Below are positions 8,778 to 17,229 of a stretch of 64,000 nucleotides of DNA, in pieces. Within the stretch, counting starts at the first letter, position 1. Each line of letters opens with the position of its first letter. Under the pieces are notes generated by a model that was given only the letters and a program-made list of their open reading frames with translations, did no database searches and was not told the origin of the DNA. The DNA lies in contig CACXPX010000006.1 in assembly GCA_902769705.1 (NCBI GenBank), positions 53,127 to 117,126 of the forward strand, written 5' to 3'. The stretch comes from an uncultured Prevotellaceae bacterium. Lineage in GTDB: Bacteria > Bacteroidota > Bacteroidia > Bacteroidales > Bacteroidaceae. The translations under genes and the position numbers were made by a program.

Positions 8778-8866
8778 GGGGGGGGCACTTGTGTTTTTTG
8801 CGGTGCTGGAGATGTTTTTCTTCGCCCAGGAGATGGCGTAGGGGGGGGCATGCATTTCCCAATGCA
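8778..8866 (+). repeat. Two G8 tracts in a TAGGGGGGGGCA direct repeat, plus a hairpin
   Basis: TAGGGGGGGGCA occurs twice, with the G runs at 8778-8785 and 8841-8848, 63 bp apart. TGCATT-TCCC-AATGCA (8851-8866) follows the second. No gene is present. The G runs could slip during replication. Confidence 0.6.
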
Positions 8867-8916
8867 CATTAAAAGGTACAAATATTAATAAGGGTAAGGC
8901 CCCCTGGAGAAATGAA

Positions 8917-9125
8917 AGCTGACAGTTGACAGTTGACAGTTTTTTAAATGTCAAGTTTTTGGGGAAAAAGAGGGTATTGTTAGTAAGGGTTTAATAATAA
9001 TAAATATAATATTATAATAATATATATAATATATGTTAATTATATATTACTTTATTCCTGTAGTTGGACAAGAAAAAGTGGGTTGTTATGGTAAAAAAGA
9101 AACTGTCAACTGTCAGCTGTCAGCT
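8917..9125. repeat. 209-bp inverted-repeat element with heptamer arms and an A/T core (MITE-like)
   Basis: Arms of 25 bp at 8917-8941 and 9101-9125 are inverted copies with one mismatch. Each arm is itself a heptamer repeat (GTTGACA units). A T-run follows inside each arm. The core (about 8990-9050) is almost pure A/T. No coding capacity is convincing. It could be a miniature transposable element or a structured spacer; no target-site duplication was recognised. Confidence 0.6.
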
Positions 9126-9307
9126 CGAATTTTCTATATGATTGATAATCAACGTTTTACATTATATCATAATGACAAATATGACAGTTTATATCATATA
9201 GAGGCTAAAAAATGGGGTGAAATAGTGGGCGCAAGTGGAGTTTGTGGGTACTTCAGCACTAAATCTTCATCATTTTCATGAGGTTAATGGTAACTTTGAG
9301 CAAAAGA

Positions 9308-9340
9308 AAGGGAGACGCAAGTCTCCCTTATTGTTAAAAG
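9308..9340 (-). terminator. Terminator of the 9439 hydrolase gene
   Basis: Perfect stem AAGGGAGAC / GTCTCCCTT with a 4-nt GCAA loop. Read on the minus strand it is followed by TTCTTTTG, about 110 nt past the stop. Confidence 0.75.
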
Positions 9341-9438
9341 TTGTATATAGGTGAATTAACTTTCATTAATAGCCAAAATGCGCTGAATAGCATAGAAAAC
9401 AACGTTTTCTCGATGTTTTTTCACTTTTTGTGCGTTTT

Positions 9439-10362
9439 TCACTTCACTTTGTCGTTCTTTTGGAGCGTCCAGTCGGGGCGTTGCAGGATGGCAGGCTTGT
9501 CGCCTACGAACATCTTCGAGGCTTCCTTGTCGCCCTTGAGCTGCCAGTCGAGCCATGCACGTGCCACAATGGCAAACTCGCCGCCATGAGGCTGGTTGTA
9601 CGTGCCACCATGTCCCACCGGCAGGTTGACAGCGATGGCAGGCATATGGTCGATGCGTTTGAAGTCGTCCATGCCGTTGTTATAGGCAATGTCGGTTTCA
9701 CCGCCGAGGATGTAGATGATGGGGCAGTGGATTTCCTTCAGTTTGGCCTTGGGAACGCTGGGCATTCCTGGCATACGCCGTGCACCAGTTCCACCGTCCT
9801 CGGGCTGTTCGAAGAGGCCGCTATTGCAGATCATGATGGATGTGACACGCTCGTCGAAGCAATTGAAGAGAGCTTGCAATCCGCCGCACGACATGCCTGA
9901 GATGCAGATGTTCTTCGTATCTATTTTCTGATAGAACGGGCTGTTCTTGTCGGCATTTTGTGCAAAAGCGAAGTCCATCGACTCCACCTGCTGCTCAGAG
10001 CGCGACTGATTGCCTCTGCCCATGCCAGGGCCTCTTGGAGCATCTTCCTTGGGCATGATGCCTGTGGCGAGCACGATGTAGCCGTAGGAGGCAATCTCGT
10101 TGAGGAACTTCTCGTGGCCGCGTGGCGAGTTGGCGCATCCTCCGTTGCCCCATACCAGCACGGGCAGCGGTTTCTTGGCGTTGAAAGCAGAGAGGTCTTT
10201 GGGAGCGAAAATGGTGTGCTCGGCAAAGCCTTCCACTTCGTACATCACAGCCTTGTAGGGGCCAGTGCCTCCGTCTTCGAGCACGGTTGTGGCGGGTTGT
10301 GCAAACGTGCTTGCACTCATGGCGAAGGCAAGCGATAGGGTAATGAACAGTTTCTTTTTCAT
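9439..10362 (-). CDS. Secreted alpha/beta hydrolase (dienelactone hydrolase / cutinase-like)
   Basis: The 307-residue protein has a signal peptide (MKKKLFITLSLAFAMSASTFA) and a dienelactone-hydrolase-like alpha/beta fold. The nucleophile elbow is SGMSCGG, the acid is probably in ILGGETDIAY and the histidine in PVGHGG. An oxyanion-forming WGNGGC block lies after the first strands. Members of this group found near polysaccharide genes act as acetyl or feruloyl esterases, and some relatives hydrolyse polyesters; the substrate here is unknown. A minus-strand TAAATTTG (10439-10446) with TTTTTG 22 nt upstream is the likely promoter. It is transcribed alone and ends at the hairpin at 9308-9340. Confidence 0.82.
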   Translation of the reverse strand: MKKKLFITLSLAFAMSASTFAQPATTVLEDGGTGPYKAVMYEVEGFAEHTIFAPKDLSAFNAKKPLPVLVWGNGGCANSPRGHEKFLNEIASYGYIVLATGIMPKEDAPRGPGMGRGNQSRSEQQVESMDFAFAQNADKNSPFYQKIDTKNICISGMSCGGLQALFNCFDERVTSIMICNSGLFEQPEDGGTGARRMPGMPSVPKAKLKEIHCPIIYILGGETDIAYNNGMDDFKRIDHMPAIAVNLPVGHGGTYNQPHGGEFAIVARAWLDWQLKGDKEASKMFVGDKPAILQRPDWTLQKNDKVK

Positions 10363-10438
10363 AAAGGTAAATGGTTTTTAGTGTTGTATGAATAGATAAG
10401 TTGTTTAGATTTCGAGCTTCATCTTGCTTCTTTGCCTG

Positions 10439-10473
10439 CAAATTTACTAATTATTTCCGATATCGGTGCAAAA
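10439..10473 (-). promoter_or_regulatory. Promoter of the 9439 hydrolase gene
   Basis: Minus-strand TAAATTTG at 10439-10446 with a TTTTTG -33 region about 22 nt upstream. The leader is about 77 nt. Confidence 0.55.
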
Positions 10474-10512
10474 AGGCTGTCGTTTTTTGCTTGCATTTAA
10501 TCCCACTTTTGT

Positions 10513-10600
10513 CACAAGATACATTTATGTGCGTCAGATGTGGCATATGAGGGGCTCAGATGTGGCATATGAGGAGCTCAGATGTGGCATATGAGCCAGT
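10513..10600 (-). repeat. 22-bp-period tandem repeat, locus B (3 near-identical units plus 1 decayed)
   Basis: Units at 10535-10556, 10557-10578 and 10579-10600 are almost identical, preceded by a diverged unit (10513-10534). Each contains CAGATGTGGCATATGAG, so the minus strand reads CTCATATGCCACATCTG. The array starts 7 nt after the stop codon of the minus-strand gene at 10608. In RNA, CTCATATGCCACATCTGAG can fold as a 7-bp stem with one mismatch and a 3-nt loop. Confidence 0.85.
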
Positions 10601-10607
10601 CGGGATT

Positions 10608-11297
10608 TCACTTTTTGTAGAACGTGATCCAATTTGTGCGGAAAGGGAAACTGAAGGATGACTTGCTCTCCGGGAAGCGCTCTTTTACTCGCCCTGAGTC
10701 GTCGCGATACCAAGCGTAGTTCCATCCGCTACCCATATCGAGATAGAGGGCGTGTGTGACCTTGTAGCCCGTAAGACAGCGCACGAACGACTCGTAGGTC
10801 AATACACGCTTGGTTTCGATGATGCACAGTCGTCCGTTCTTCTCGCAGAGGGCGCGGAAGATGTTTCGACGCGACTTCATTCTGGTAGAGAGCGGGCGTG
10901 CTTTGCCGTCTTTAACAATCAGCAGCTGGCAGAACCCCATGCTCCATCCGTTGGCGGTAGTGGGGTAGTCAACCTTGCGCACGAACTTCCAGCGGCCTTT
11001 TCTCCAGAGAAATCCGCCTGTGTTGGCCTTGCAACGATAGCCTTTCTTCATCACGCCGCCCGTGATGTGATTGTCTGCAATGTTCATGTGCTTGAACTCT
11101 GTAAGCAGTTCACCGGTGAAAGCGGCCTCGCAACAGAACTCGACATCTTTTTCTGAGGTCTTGGGCATCTTGCCGCACACGAGGTCTATGCGCGTGAAAT
11201 CGGGATAGTACACGTTCAGGTTGTTGGTGGTCTCCACAGTCACGGCATGGGCGTTCAGCGTGAAAAGGAGAAATAAACAGAGTAGGGGCTTGTACAT
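10608..11297 (-). CDS. Exported phosphodiester-glycosidase (NAGPA/DUF2233)-like protein
   Basis: The 229-residue protein starts at ATG 11295-11297, which gives a clean signal peptide (MYKPLLCLFLLFTLNAHA); the longer in-frame extension lacks one. After the signal, YYPDFTRIDLVCG, an interior LLIVKDGKARPL segment and a late HALYLDMGSGWNYAWY segment resemble the fold of phosphodiester glycosidases such as NAGPA, whose hallmark is a LDGGGS loop. Here the loop is LDMGSG, so catalysis is uncertain. It follows the small CxxC protein by 56 nt. A run of 22-bp repeats begins 7 nt after its stop. The family call is tentative. Confidence 0.6.
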   Translation of the reverse strand: MYKPLLCLFLLFTLNAHAVTVETTNNLNVYYPDFTRIDLVCGKMPKTSEKDVEFCCEAAFTGELLTEFKHMNIADNHITGGVMKKGYRCKANTGGFLWRKGRWKFVRKVDYPTTANGWSMGFCQLLIVKDGKARPLSTRMKSRRNIFRALCEKNGRLCIIETKRVLTYESFVRCLTGYKVTHALYLDMGSGWNYAWYRDDSGRVKERFPESKSSFSFPFRTNWITFYKK

Positions 11298-11353
11298 TTC
11301 TTCGAGGGTGTTTATGGGGGTGATGGGATGAATGGAAGTTATGAGAATGAGAT

Positions 11354-11641
11354 TCAAATGCCCAACTTCATTTTCACCCTCCAACGTACGCGATGGCAGA
11401 TGGGGCATTCGCTTCCGCATTTCTCTTTCGCGGTGATTTCCTGCCCCATGAGCTCTTTAGTGGCCCTGAGCGTGCTCTTCACGTTGTGCACTTCCCTGGC
11501 TTTCAGCACGTAGACATCTTCGTTTTTCAGGGGCTTGAAGCATATCAGCAGGCAGGCGATAGCGAGCGCACACGCAAGCATGGTGAGTACTTTCCTTGTG
11601 GTGTGCGTGGGCTTATTCTGAGTGTTCTTTTGTTTGTTCAT
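11354..11641 (-). CDS. Small single-pass membrane protein with C-terminal cysteine cluster
   Basis: The 95-residue protein has a basic N-terminus, one membrane segment (about 19-36, VLTMLACALAIACLLICF) and a C-terminal CGSECPICH motif that could bind zinc or form disulfides. I do not recognise the family. It lies 60 nt after the TPR/protease-like gene and 56 nt before the phosphodiester-glycosidase-like gene on the same strand, so it is probably the middle gene of a three-gene unit. The start gives an AT-rich leader typical of the phylum. Confidence 0.6.
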   Translation of the reverse strand: MNKQKNTQNKPTHTTRKVLTMLACALAIACLLICFKPLKNEDVYVLKAREVHNVKSTLRATKELMGQEITAKEKCGSECPICHRVRWRVKMKLGI

Positions 11642-11701
11642 TGTTAATTATATTATTGTTTACGCATGTGCGGTGTTGATTTTTAAAATGGTGATGTGGG
11701 G

Positions 11702-13381
11702 CTATTCGAGTTTGTATTTCTTGAGCATCTCCTCTCCACGTTCGTCGCCCAGTTCCTTGGCCTTCAGGAATGCTGCCTTAGCCTCATCCTTGCGGTTAAG
11801 GTTGTTGAGGGCAATGCCTTTCACGATGTAGGGGTCGGGATAATCAGGCTCAATTTGTAGGCACATGTCGCATGTGACGATAGCATCTTCGGGTTGGTTG
11901 ACACGTAGCTGCATGGAAGCCATCTCTGCGTAATAGAGCGACTCACCGCGATTGAGGAGTATGGCGTGGGCGATATCGTTGAGGGCTTGCTTGTAGAAGC
12001 GCACTTTCGACTCGCATTTGAAGCGGAGATAATAGAAATCGTGGCTGGCACGACCGAGCATCAAGGTGTCGTATTTGTTGTAGTCGGCAATGGCCTTGCG
12101 ATATTCTTCACCTTGGTCGTACATGCGTCCGCGAGCGAGATAGTAGGGCGCAGAGATACTCGATTCTGGGTTCACGTTGACGGCGCTGTCGAGCAGAGCC
12201 ATGATGGTTTCGCGTGGTGCGTTGAGTTTGCTTTGGCATTGGGCGGCCTCATAGAAGAATTCTCCGTTCCTTACGTCGCTACCAGCCAATTGCATGAATG
12301 CATCGTAGGCTGCTTGGTAGTTGCCGAGGCTGTAGTCCATCTGTGCCACCTGGTGCTTGTAGGTGGGGGCGGGGCTGATGGTATAGGCCTGCTGAGCCTC
12401 CTCGCGTGCTTTTTCAAAAGTCCACGGCTCGTAAGGTGCGTCGGACTTGATGATGAGCTTCTGCTGGATGAGTGTGGCATATGCAGAGTGTGCCTCGTCC
12501 TTGTTTGTTGCATTCTGGATGGCTTTTTGCATCTCAGCGTCAGCCTGCTCGAATTCGTTCTTGTCGACAAGTGTTCTTGCCTTGGCGGTGTAGCCGTCTA
12601 CTTCGTTGGGGAATTGGCGGATGAAGTCGTTGATGTATTTCTGATACACCATCGAGTCTTCACGTTCGTTCTTGTCGGCTGTCATCATGAGCGTCAGCCG
12701 TGCATTGTTCAGGTCGGAAGGCAGGGCTACAGGGATGTGTGTCTGCTTGAGCGAGGGATTGTTGAAAGTGAGTCCTTGGGGCTCGAAGGTGTTGATGAAA
12801 CGGGCATCGGTGGCATAGATTTCTTCACCATTCTTTGAATGCTGGAGAATGCCGATGAGTTCTCCATTTTGGTTGATGAAGGCGCTGCTGGTGGCATTCT
12901 CGGGCGCCTTGTCGCTGAAGATGTAGTAGGCATATTGCTCCATGAAGTTCTCAACGTTCTTAATGACATACTGTTTGAAACGTGCCTTCTTCATGGCGTA
13001 TTCGGCCAGCCACACCTTGTCGCCGCTCTTCATGGCCTTTTTTGCAAGGGCGACAGGTTGGGAGGTGCAGTCAACGCGGAATTTGCAGACATCGTAGAGC
13101 TCGTTAGCTCCGTAAATGGCGTCGATGTCATGCTGTTGGCCGTTGATGTCGACAACCACAGCCCGCGAGGCTCCCACGAAGGGACTCCACGTGCTGACTG
13201 CCTCGCCGTTCTTGCCCACAAACACACCGTGGCTGGAGGCCAATATCGTGCCGTCGGGGCGGAAGGTGGTGAGCGTGAAAATGGAGTTGGCGGCTCTCTT
13301 GACGGCGTCTGATTGTGCGTAGATGTTCAAGGCGAACATCGTGAGAAGAAGTGTCAGTATTGACGTTCTTATGAATTTCAT
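11702..13381 (-). CDS. Exported protease-like domain plus TPR repeats
   Basis: The 559-residue protein has a signal peptide (MKFIRTSILTLLLTMFALNIYA). A roughly 170-residue N-terminal region follows (SIFTLTTFRPDGTILASSHGVFVG... ELYDVCKF) that resembles a trypsin-like/HtrA barrel. The expected serine motif GNSGGP is not visible and is replaced by SSAFINQNGELIGI, so it is probably inactive as a protease. From about residue 240 there are TPR motifs (for example AYDAFMQLAGSDVRNGEFFYEAA). Pseudoprotease-TPR proteins of this layout are common in Bacteroidales and probably act as periplasmic scaffolds. It starts 24 nt after recN and may be read from the dnaN operon. Confidence 0.75.
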   Translation of the reverse strand: MKFIRTSILTLLLTMFALNIYAQSDAVKRAANSIFTLTTFRPDGTILASSHGVFVGKNGEAVSTWSPFVGASRAVVVDINGQQHDIDAIYGANELYDVCKFRVDCTSQPVALAKKAMKSGDKVWLAEYAMKKARFKQYVIKNVENFMEQYAYYIFSDKAPENATSSAFINQNGELIGILQHSKNGEEIYATDARFINTFEPQGLTFNNPSLKQTHIPVALPSDLNNARLTLMMTADKNEREDSMVYQKYINDFIRQFPNEVDGYTAKARTLVDKNEFEQADAEMQKAIQNATNKDEAHSAYATLIQQKLIIKSDAPYEPWTFEKAREEAQQAYTISPAPTYKHQVAQMDYSLGNYQAAYDAFMQLAGSDVRNGEFFYEAAQCQSKLNAPRETIMALLDSAVNVNPESSISAPYYLARGRMYDQGEEYRKAIADYNKYDTLMLGRASHDFYYLRFKCESKVRFYKQALNDIAHAILLNRGESLYYAEMASMQLRVNQPEDAIVTCDMCLQIEPDYPDPYIVKGIALNNLNRKDEAKAAFLKAKELGDERGEEMLKKYKLE

Positions 13382-13405
13382 TTGCGTTTTGTTGTTGTTT
13401 TGTTT

Positions 13406-15073
13406 TTATTTGTTTCCGCACTTCAATAGTGCTTTGGCATTACTTATGGCAGCATCCGTAACTTGGCTTCCACTAAGCATTTGCGCTATTTCATTAATTC
13501 TTTCCTCTTGAGTAAGAAGCGTCATGTGGCTGAGGGTACCGTTGGCAGTTTCTTCCTTCGTCACCCGATAATGGGCGTTGCCCATCGCGGCGATTTGCGG
13601 CAGGTGAGTGATGCTGATGACTTGTCGGCCTTCGGCTCCCATCTCGTGCATGATTTCAGCCATCTTCTCGGCCACTCGCCCGCTGACTCCTGTGTCGATT
13701 TCGTCGAAGATGATGGTGGGAAGCTTCACGGCTCCGCTTATCATGGCTTTCAACGAGAGCATCACACGCGAGATTTCACCGCCCGAGGCTACTTGGCTGA
13801 CCGGTTGCAGAGGTGTGCTCTTGTTGGCGCTGAAGAGGAAGGAGACTTTGTCGGTACCATCGGCTGCAAGCGGTTTAGGACTCGTTTGAACTTGGAAACG
13901 CACATTGGGAAGCCCCAGAGGCATCAGCCGTTGTTGCATTTCCTGTTCTATGTCTTTGGCTGCTTTCGCACGTGTCTTGGTGAGCGCGTTGGCTTTCTCT
14001 ACGCATGTGGCGCTAAGCTTAACGACAAGGTTTTCGAGTTCTTGAAGTTCGTCATCGCTATTCTCTATTTGTGCCAGCGTGTGTTCCATCTGGTTGTGAA
14101 GGTCGATGAGCTCATCGACGGTTTCCACATGATGTTTCTGCTGGAGTGAGTAGATGGTGTCGAGCCGCTGGTTGATTTCATCTTGCAGGCGCGGGTTGAA
14201 ATCCACTTGCTCCAACTTGCGGCTGAGCTCTTGTGCGATATCTTTCAGTTCGATGTGAGTGCTTTCAACACGTTCGCTCATCTCGCTGGCAGCTGGGAAG
14301 ACGTCGCTGATGCTTGAGAGTTGGGAAAGCACAGAGCGCAACTGGCCAACGATGCCGTTCTGCTCGTTGTTTAATGCATTTTCGGCAGCATAGAGTGCGC
14401 TTTTGATGTCTTCGGCATGAGCCATCATCTCGCTTTGTAGCTCTAGTTCTTCTTGTTCTCCGCTCTTGAGCGAGGCAGAATGCAGTTCGTTATATTGGAA
14501 GCGAAGGAAGTCTTTGTTGGCCTTGCTTTTCTCGATGTCAGCCTTTAATTCTTCCAGTTGTTTGTTAGCGGCCTTGAAGTCGTTAAAAGCCTTTGTGTAA
14601 GCGTCTTTCTCCTTCGTGTTTTGCGCAATGATGTCAAGCGTTTTCAACTGGAAGTCTTCCTTGTTGAGCAGCAAGTTCTGGTGTTGGCTGTGAATATCTA
14701 CCAACCGGTCGCCCAATTCGCGCATTTGTGCAAGCGAAACAGGGGTGTCGTTGATGAAGGCACGGCTTTTCCCGTTGCTGCTGATTTCGCGCCGTAGGAT
14801 ACAGTCGTGGGCGTCATAATCGATATCGTTGTCGGTGAAAAAGGCTTCGAGGTCATATTTCTCGAGGTTGAAGTGGGCTTCCACCACGCACCTATCTCTG
14901 TCTGCTTTGATGAGTTTGGTGTCGGCTCTGTTGCCTAAGAGCAGGCTGATAGCCCCTAGCATAATGCTCTTTCCGGCTCCTGTCTCACCCGTGATGACCG
15001 AGAAACCTGAATCGAAGTCTGTAGTTTGCTCGTCTATGAGCGTGAAATTCCTGATATAGAGTTGTTTGATCAT
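13406..15073 (-). CDS. recN: DNA repair ATPase RecN
   Basis: The 555-residue SMC-like protein has a Walker A GETGAGKS at residues 29-36, a central coiled coil (about 150-370) and a C-terminal half with SGGEISRVMLSLKAM followed by Walker B IIFDEIDTGVSG. RecN binds double-strand-break ends and promotes sister-chromosome cohesion during recombinational repair. Length matches the family (about 550). Only 3 nt separate it from porD upstream. The gene order dnaN - exonuclease - coaBC - porD - recN is a known Bacteroidetes arrangement, so its expression is tied to housekeeping replication genes; no LexA-type operator was seen at its own start. Confidence 0.95.
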   Translation of the reverse strand: MIKQLYIRNFTLIDEQTTDFDSGFSVITGETGAGKSIMLGAISLLLGNRADTKLIKADRDRCVVEAHFNLEKYDLEAFFTDNDIDYDAHDCILRREISSNGKSRAFINDTPVSLAQMRELGDRLVDIHSQHQNLLLNKEDFQLKTLDIIAQNTKEKDAYTKAFNDFKAANKQLEELKADIEKSKANKDFLRFQYNELHSASLKSGEQEELELQSEMMAHAEDIKSALYAAENALNNEQNGIVGQLRSVLSQLSSISDVFPAASEMSERVESTHIELKDIAQELSRKLEQVDFNPRLQDEINQRLDTIYSLQQKHHVETVDELIDLHNQMEHTLAQIENSDDELQELENLVVKLSATCVEKANALTKTRAKAAKDIEQEMQQRLMPLGLPNVRFQVQTSPKPLAADGTDKVSFLFSANKSTPLQPVSQVASGGEISRVMLSLKAMISGAVKLPTIIFDEIDTGVSGRVAEKMAEIMHEMGAEGRQVISITHLPQIAAMGNAHYRVTKEETANGTLSHMTLLTQEERINEIAQMLSGSQVTDAAISNAKALLKCGNK

Positions 15074-15076
15074 GTG

Positions 15077-15979
15077 TCACTCCTTGATTTTCTGCCAGGC
15101 GTTGTTTTGGCTGGCATTGATGCCGAAGAGAATGTCGTAGACGGATTCTTTTTCTTTCTGAGTGCCTTTTCCCTGATAGATGCTTGCGAGTTCGTCGCGT
15201 TTGTAATCTGTCCAAATCTGCGGGAGAAGGCTTAGAGGCTTGTCTTCGTGGCACTTCTTCAGGTCGTTCTCTATGGCGGTGGTGATGTTCGTGCGACCTC
15301 GCTCAGCGTTGTTGGCCATCTCATCGAGGCCTGTGCGATAGTAGTCGTATTGCAGTTGGCGGAATGGTTGCATACCTCCGTCGAGATAATCGTTGATGAA
15401 AGCAAAACGGTTGCGGTCGTTCTCGAATGCCTTCCACCCCGTGTAGTTCAGGTTCTGGGCGTTGTTCGTCAGGTTCATGCACCGTTGCAGGACGTCTTCG
15501 CCTCCCATTGGTGAGAACGAATCGAGGTCGAGTCCGATAATGAGGAAGGCGTAGTAGGCGAAGAGCGCTGTCAGTTGGTTGTCGATGACTTCCTCATTCC
15601 ATTCCAGTTGGTCGTATTGCGAGAATTGGAAATTGAAGTCGTTGTCCTTATTATTTAACAAGGTTGTAGTGTAAGCCGAATTGTAAACAGGACGGTTTGC
15701 TTGAATGAGCGCGTTACAAGTGAAAAGGTTGTTTTCCTTGTCGTATTTGGTAACAGTAATGTTGAAATTGCACACGATGCGCTCATTCTTCTGGAATTGC
15801 AGGTTTGTCCACTGACGGTCGTTGACAAACTGCTCGAGTGTTTGTTGAAGACTCTCGAACACGTCGTTGTCAGTTCCCTGAATCTGCTTGTGGTTGATGG
15901 TGATTTTTGCCTGAAGTTCTTGAGCTTGGCTTCCCATCGCAAATGCCCACATGAGAATGATGCAAAGGATGTGTTTCAT
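15077..15979 (-). CDS. porD: Type IX secretion system protein PorD (DUF4835)
   Basis: The 300-residue protein has a signal peptide (MKHILCIILMWAFAMGSQA) and then the DUF4835 sequence: ELQAKITINHKQIQGTD near the N-terminus, an aromatic and charged middle with FNFQFSQYDQLEWNE, and DLDSFSPMGGE. PorD is needed for assembly of the type IX secretion machinery that exports proteins with C-terminal sorting domains. ATG 15979 is chosen because it begins the signal peptide; a GTG at 16003 overlapping the coaBC stop (GTGA) is an alternative that would couple translation. It sits between coaBC and recN. Confidence 0.88.
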   Translation of the reverse strand: MKHILCIILMWAFAMGSQAQELQAKITINHKQIQGTDNDVFESLQQTLEQFVNDRQWTNLQFQKNERIVCNFNITVTKYDKENNLFTCNALIQANRPVYNSAYTTTLLNNKDNDFNFQFSQYDQLEWNEEVIDNQLTALFAYYAFLIIGLDLDSFSPMGGEDVLQRCMNLTNNAQNLNYTGWKAFENDRNRFAFINDYLDGGMQPFRQLQYDYYRTGLDEMANNAERGRTNITTAIENDLKKCHEDKPLSLLPQIWTDYKRDELASIYQGKGTQKEKESVYDILFGINASQNNAWQKIKE

Positions 15980-15999
15980 ATCGTGTCGTTTTATGGTTT

Positions 16000-17208
16000 T
16001 CACGCTTTTCTCTCCAGTTGTTTGAAGAGTTCGTCGATGATGTCAGCAGCCACTTCCTGTTTGCTCTTTCGGGGATAACCCTGCATGTTGTCTTTGCCGA
16101 TGATGCAAATCTGATTGTCGTCGCTCTGGAAGCAGGTGCCCTTGTTCTTGAGGCTGTTTAGCACGATGAAGTCAAGGTTTTTCTTTCCGAGCTTCAGTCG
16201 TGCGTTGGCTTCCTCGTCATTGGTCTCCAATGCGAAGCCCACCAATACTTGTCTGTCGGTTTTCATTTGGCCCAGACGAGAGGCTATGTCGTGTGTGGGT
16301 TGCAGTCGGACGAGCAATTCGTCGCCTTCGCGCTTTATTTTTTGTTCAGCTATGGTTGCAGGGCGGAAGTCGGCTACGGCAGCACACAACATTGCAGCGT
16401 CGGATTTCGGAAATTCGCTGATAGCAGCTTCGTACATCTCTTCACAACTCTCTACATCAATGCGATGAATGTTAGCATAAGAGGTTTTAAGCGCAACAGG
16501 ACCGGCAATAAGGGTCACATCTGCACCTTGGCGGGCGCATTCTTCAGCAAGAGCGAATCCCATCTTCCCGCTCGAATAGTTGCCGATAAAACGCACAGGG
16601 TCGATTTTCTCGTAGGTGGGGCCAGCCGTTATGAGGATTCGCTTTCCATTCAGGCGTTGGCGGTTGGGCGAGAGGGCTGCATCGAGAGCTTCTACAATGC
16701 GTTCAGGTTCCTCCATACGTCCTTTACCTTCAAGTCCGCTTGCCAAGAATCCGCTTTGTGGTTCTATGATATGGTTGCCGTAAGAAATGAGTTTCTCCAT
16801 ATTTGCCTGTGTGCTGGGGTGAGCATACATGTCGAGGTCCATTGCAGGAGCGATGAACACAGGGGCTTTCATCGAGAGATAGGTGGTAATGAGCATGTTG
16901 TCGGCAATGCCGTTGGCCATCTTTCCCAAAGTGCTGGCTGTGCACGGAGCAATCAACATGGCGTCTGCCCACAAGCCGAGGTCAACGTGTGAGTTCCACG
17001 TTCCGTCTCGACCAGAGAAAAACTCGCTCACTACGGGTTTGCGCGTCAGCGTGGAGAGCGTCAACGGAGTGATGAATTCCTTACCGGCAGGTGTGATGAC
17101 CACTTGAACCTCAGCGCCTTGCTTAATTAGCAGGCGTATGATGAAGCAGGCTTTATAGGCGGCTATTGAGCCTGTGATTCCCAATACTATTTTCTTGCCT
17201 TTCAACAT
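16000..17208 (-). CDS. coaBC: Phosphopantothenoylcysteine decarboxylase / phosphopantothenate-cysteine ligase
   Basis: The 402-residue bifunctional coenzyme A enzyme has two halves. The N-terminal HFCD flavoprotein domain (about 1-180) has GSIAAYKA, PCTASTLGKMANGIADNML and the PAMDLDMYAHP substrate clamp. The C-terminal CoaB ligase domain (from about 190) has AGPTYEKIDPVRFIGNYSSG. Together they convert 4'-phosphopantothenate and cysteine to 4'-phosphopantetheine in the cytosol. Length is typical. It begins 21 nt after the exonuclease gene and its stop overlaps the potential GTG start of porD. Confidence 0.96.
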   Translation of the reverse strand: MLKGKKIVLGITGSIAAYKACFIIRLLIKQGAEVQVVITPAGKEFITPLTLSTLTRKPVVSEFFSGRDGTWNSHVDLGLWADAMLIAPCTASTLGKMANGIADNMLITTYLSMKAPVFIAPAMDLDMYAHPSTQANMEKLISYGNHIIEPQSGFLASGLEGKGRMEEPERIVEALDAALSPNRQRLNGKRILITAGPTYEKIDPVRFIGNYSSGKMGFALAEECARQGADVTLIAGPVALKTSYANIHRIDVESCEEMYEAAISEFPKSDAAMLCAAVADFRPATIAEQKIKREGDELLVRLQPTHDIASRLGQMKTDRQVLVGFALETNDEEANARLKLGKKNLDFIVLNSLKNKGTCFQSDDNQICIIGKDNMQGYPRKSKQEVAADIIDELFKQLERKA

Positions 17209-17229
17209 GATGTCGGATAAATTACATTG

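Noticed and set aside
9033-9281. 82-codon plus frame across the inverted-repeat element
   Set aside because: It runs through the A/T core and one arm of the inverted repeat, and its composition is not coding-like.
11966-12838. 290-codon plus-strand frame inside the TPR/protease-like gene
   Set aside because: Antisense shadow of the gene with TPR motifs.
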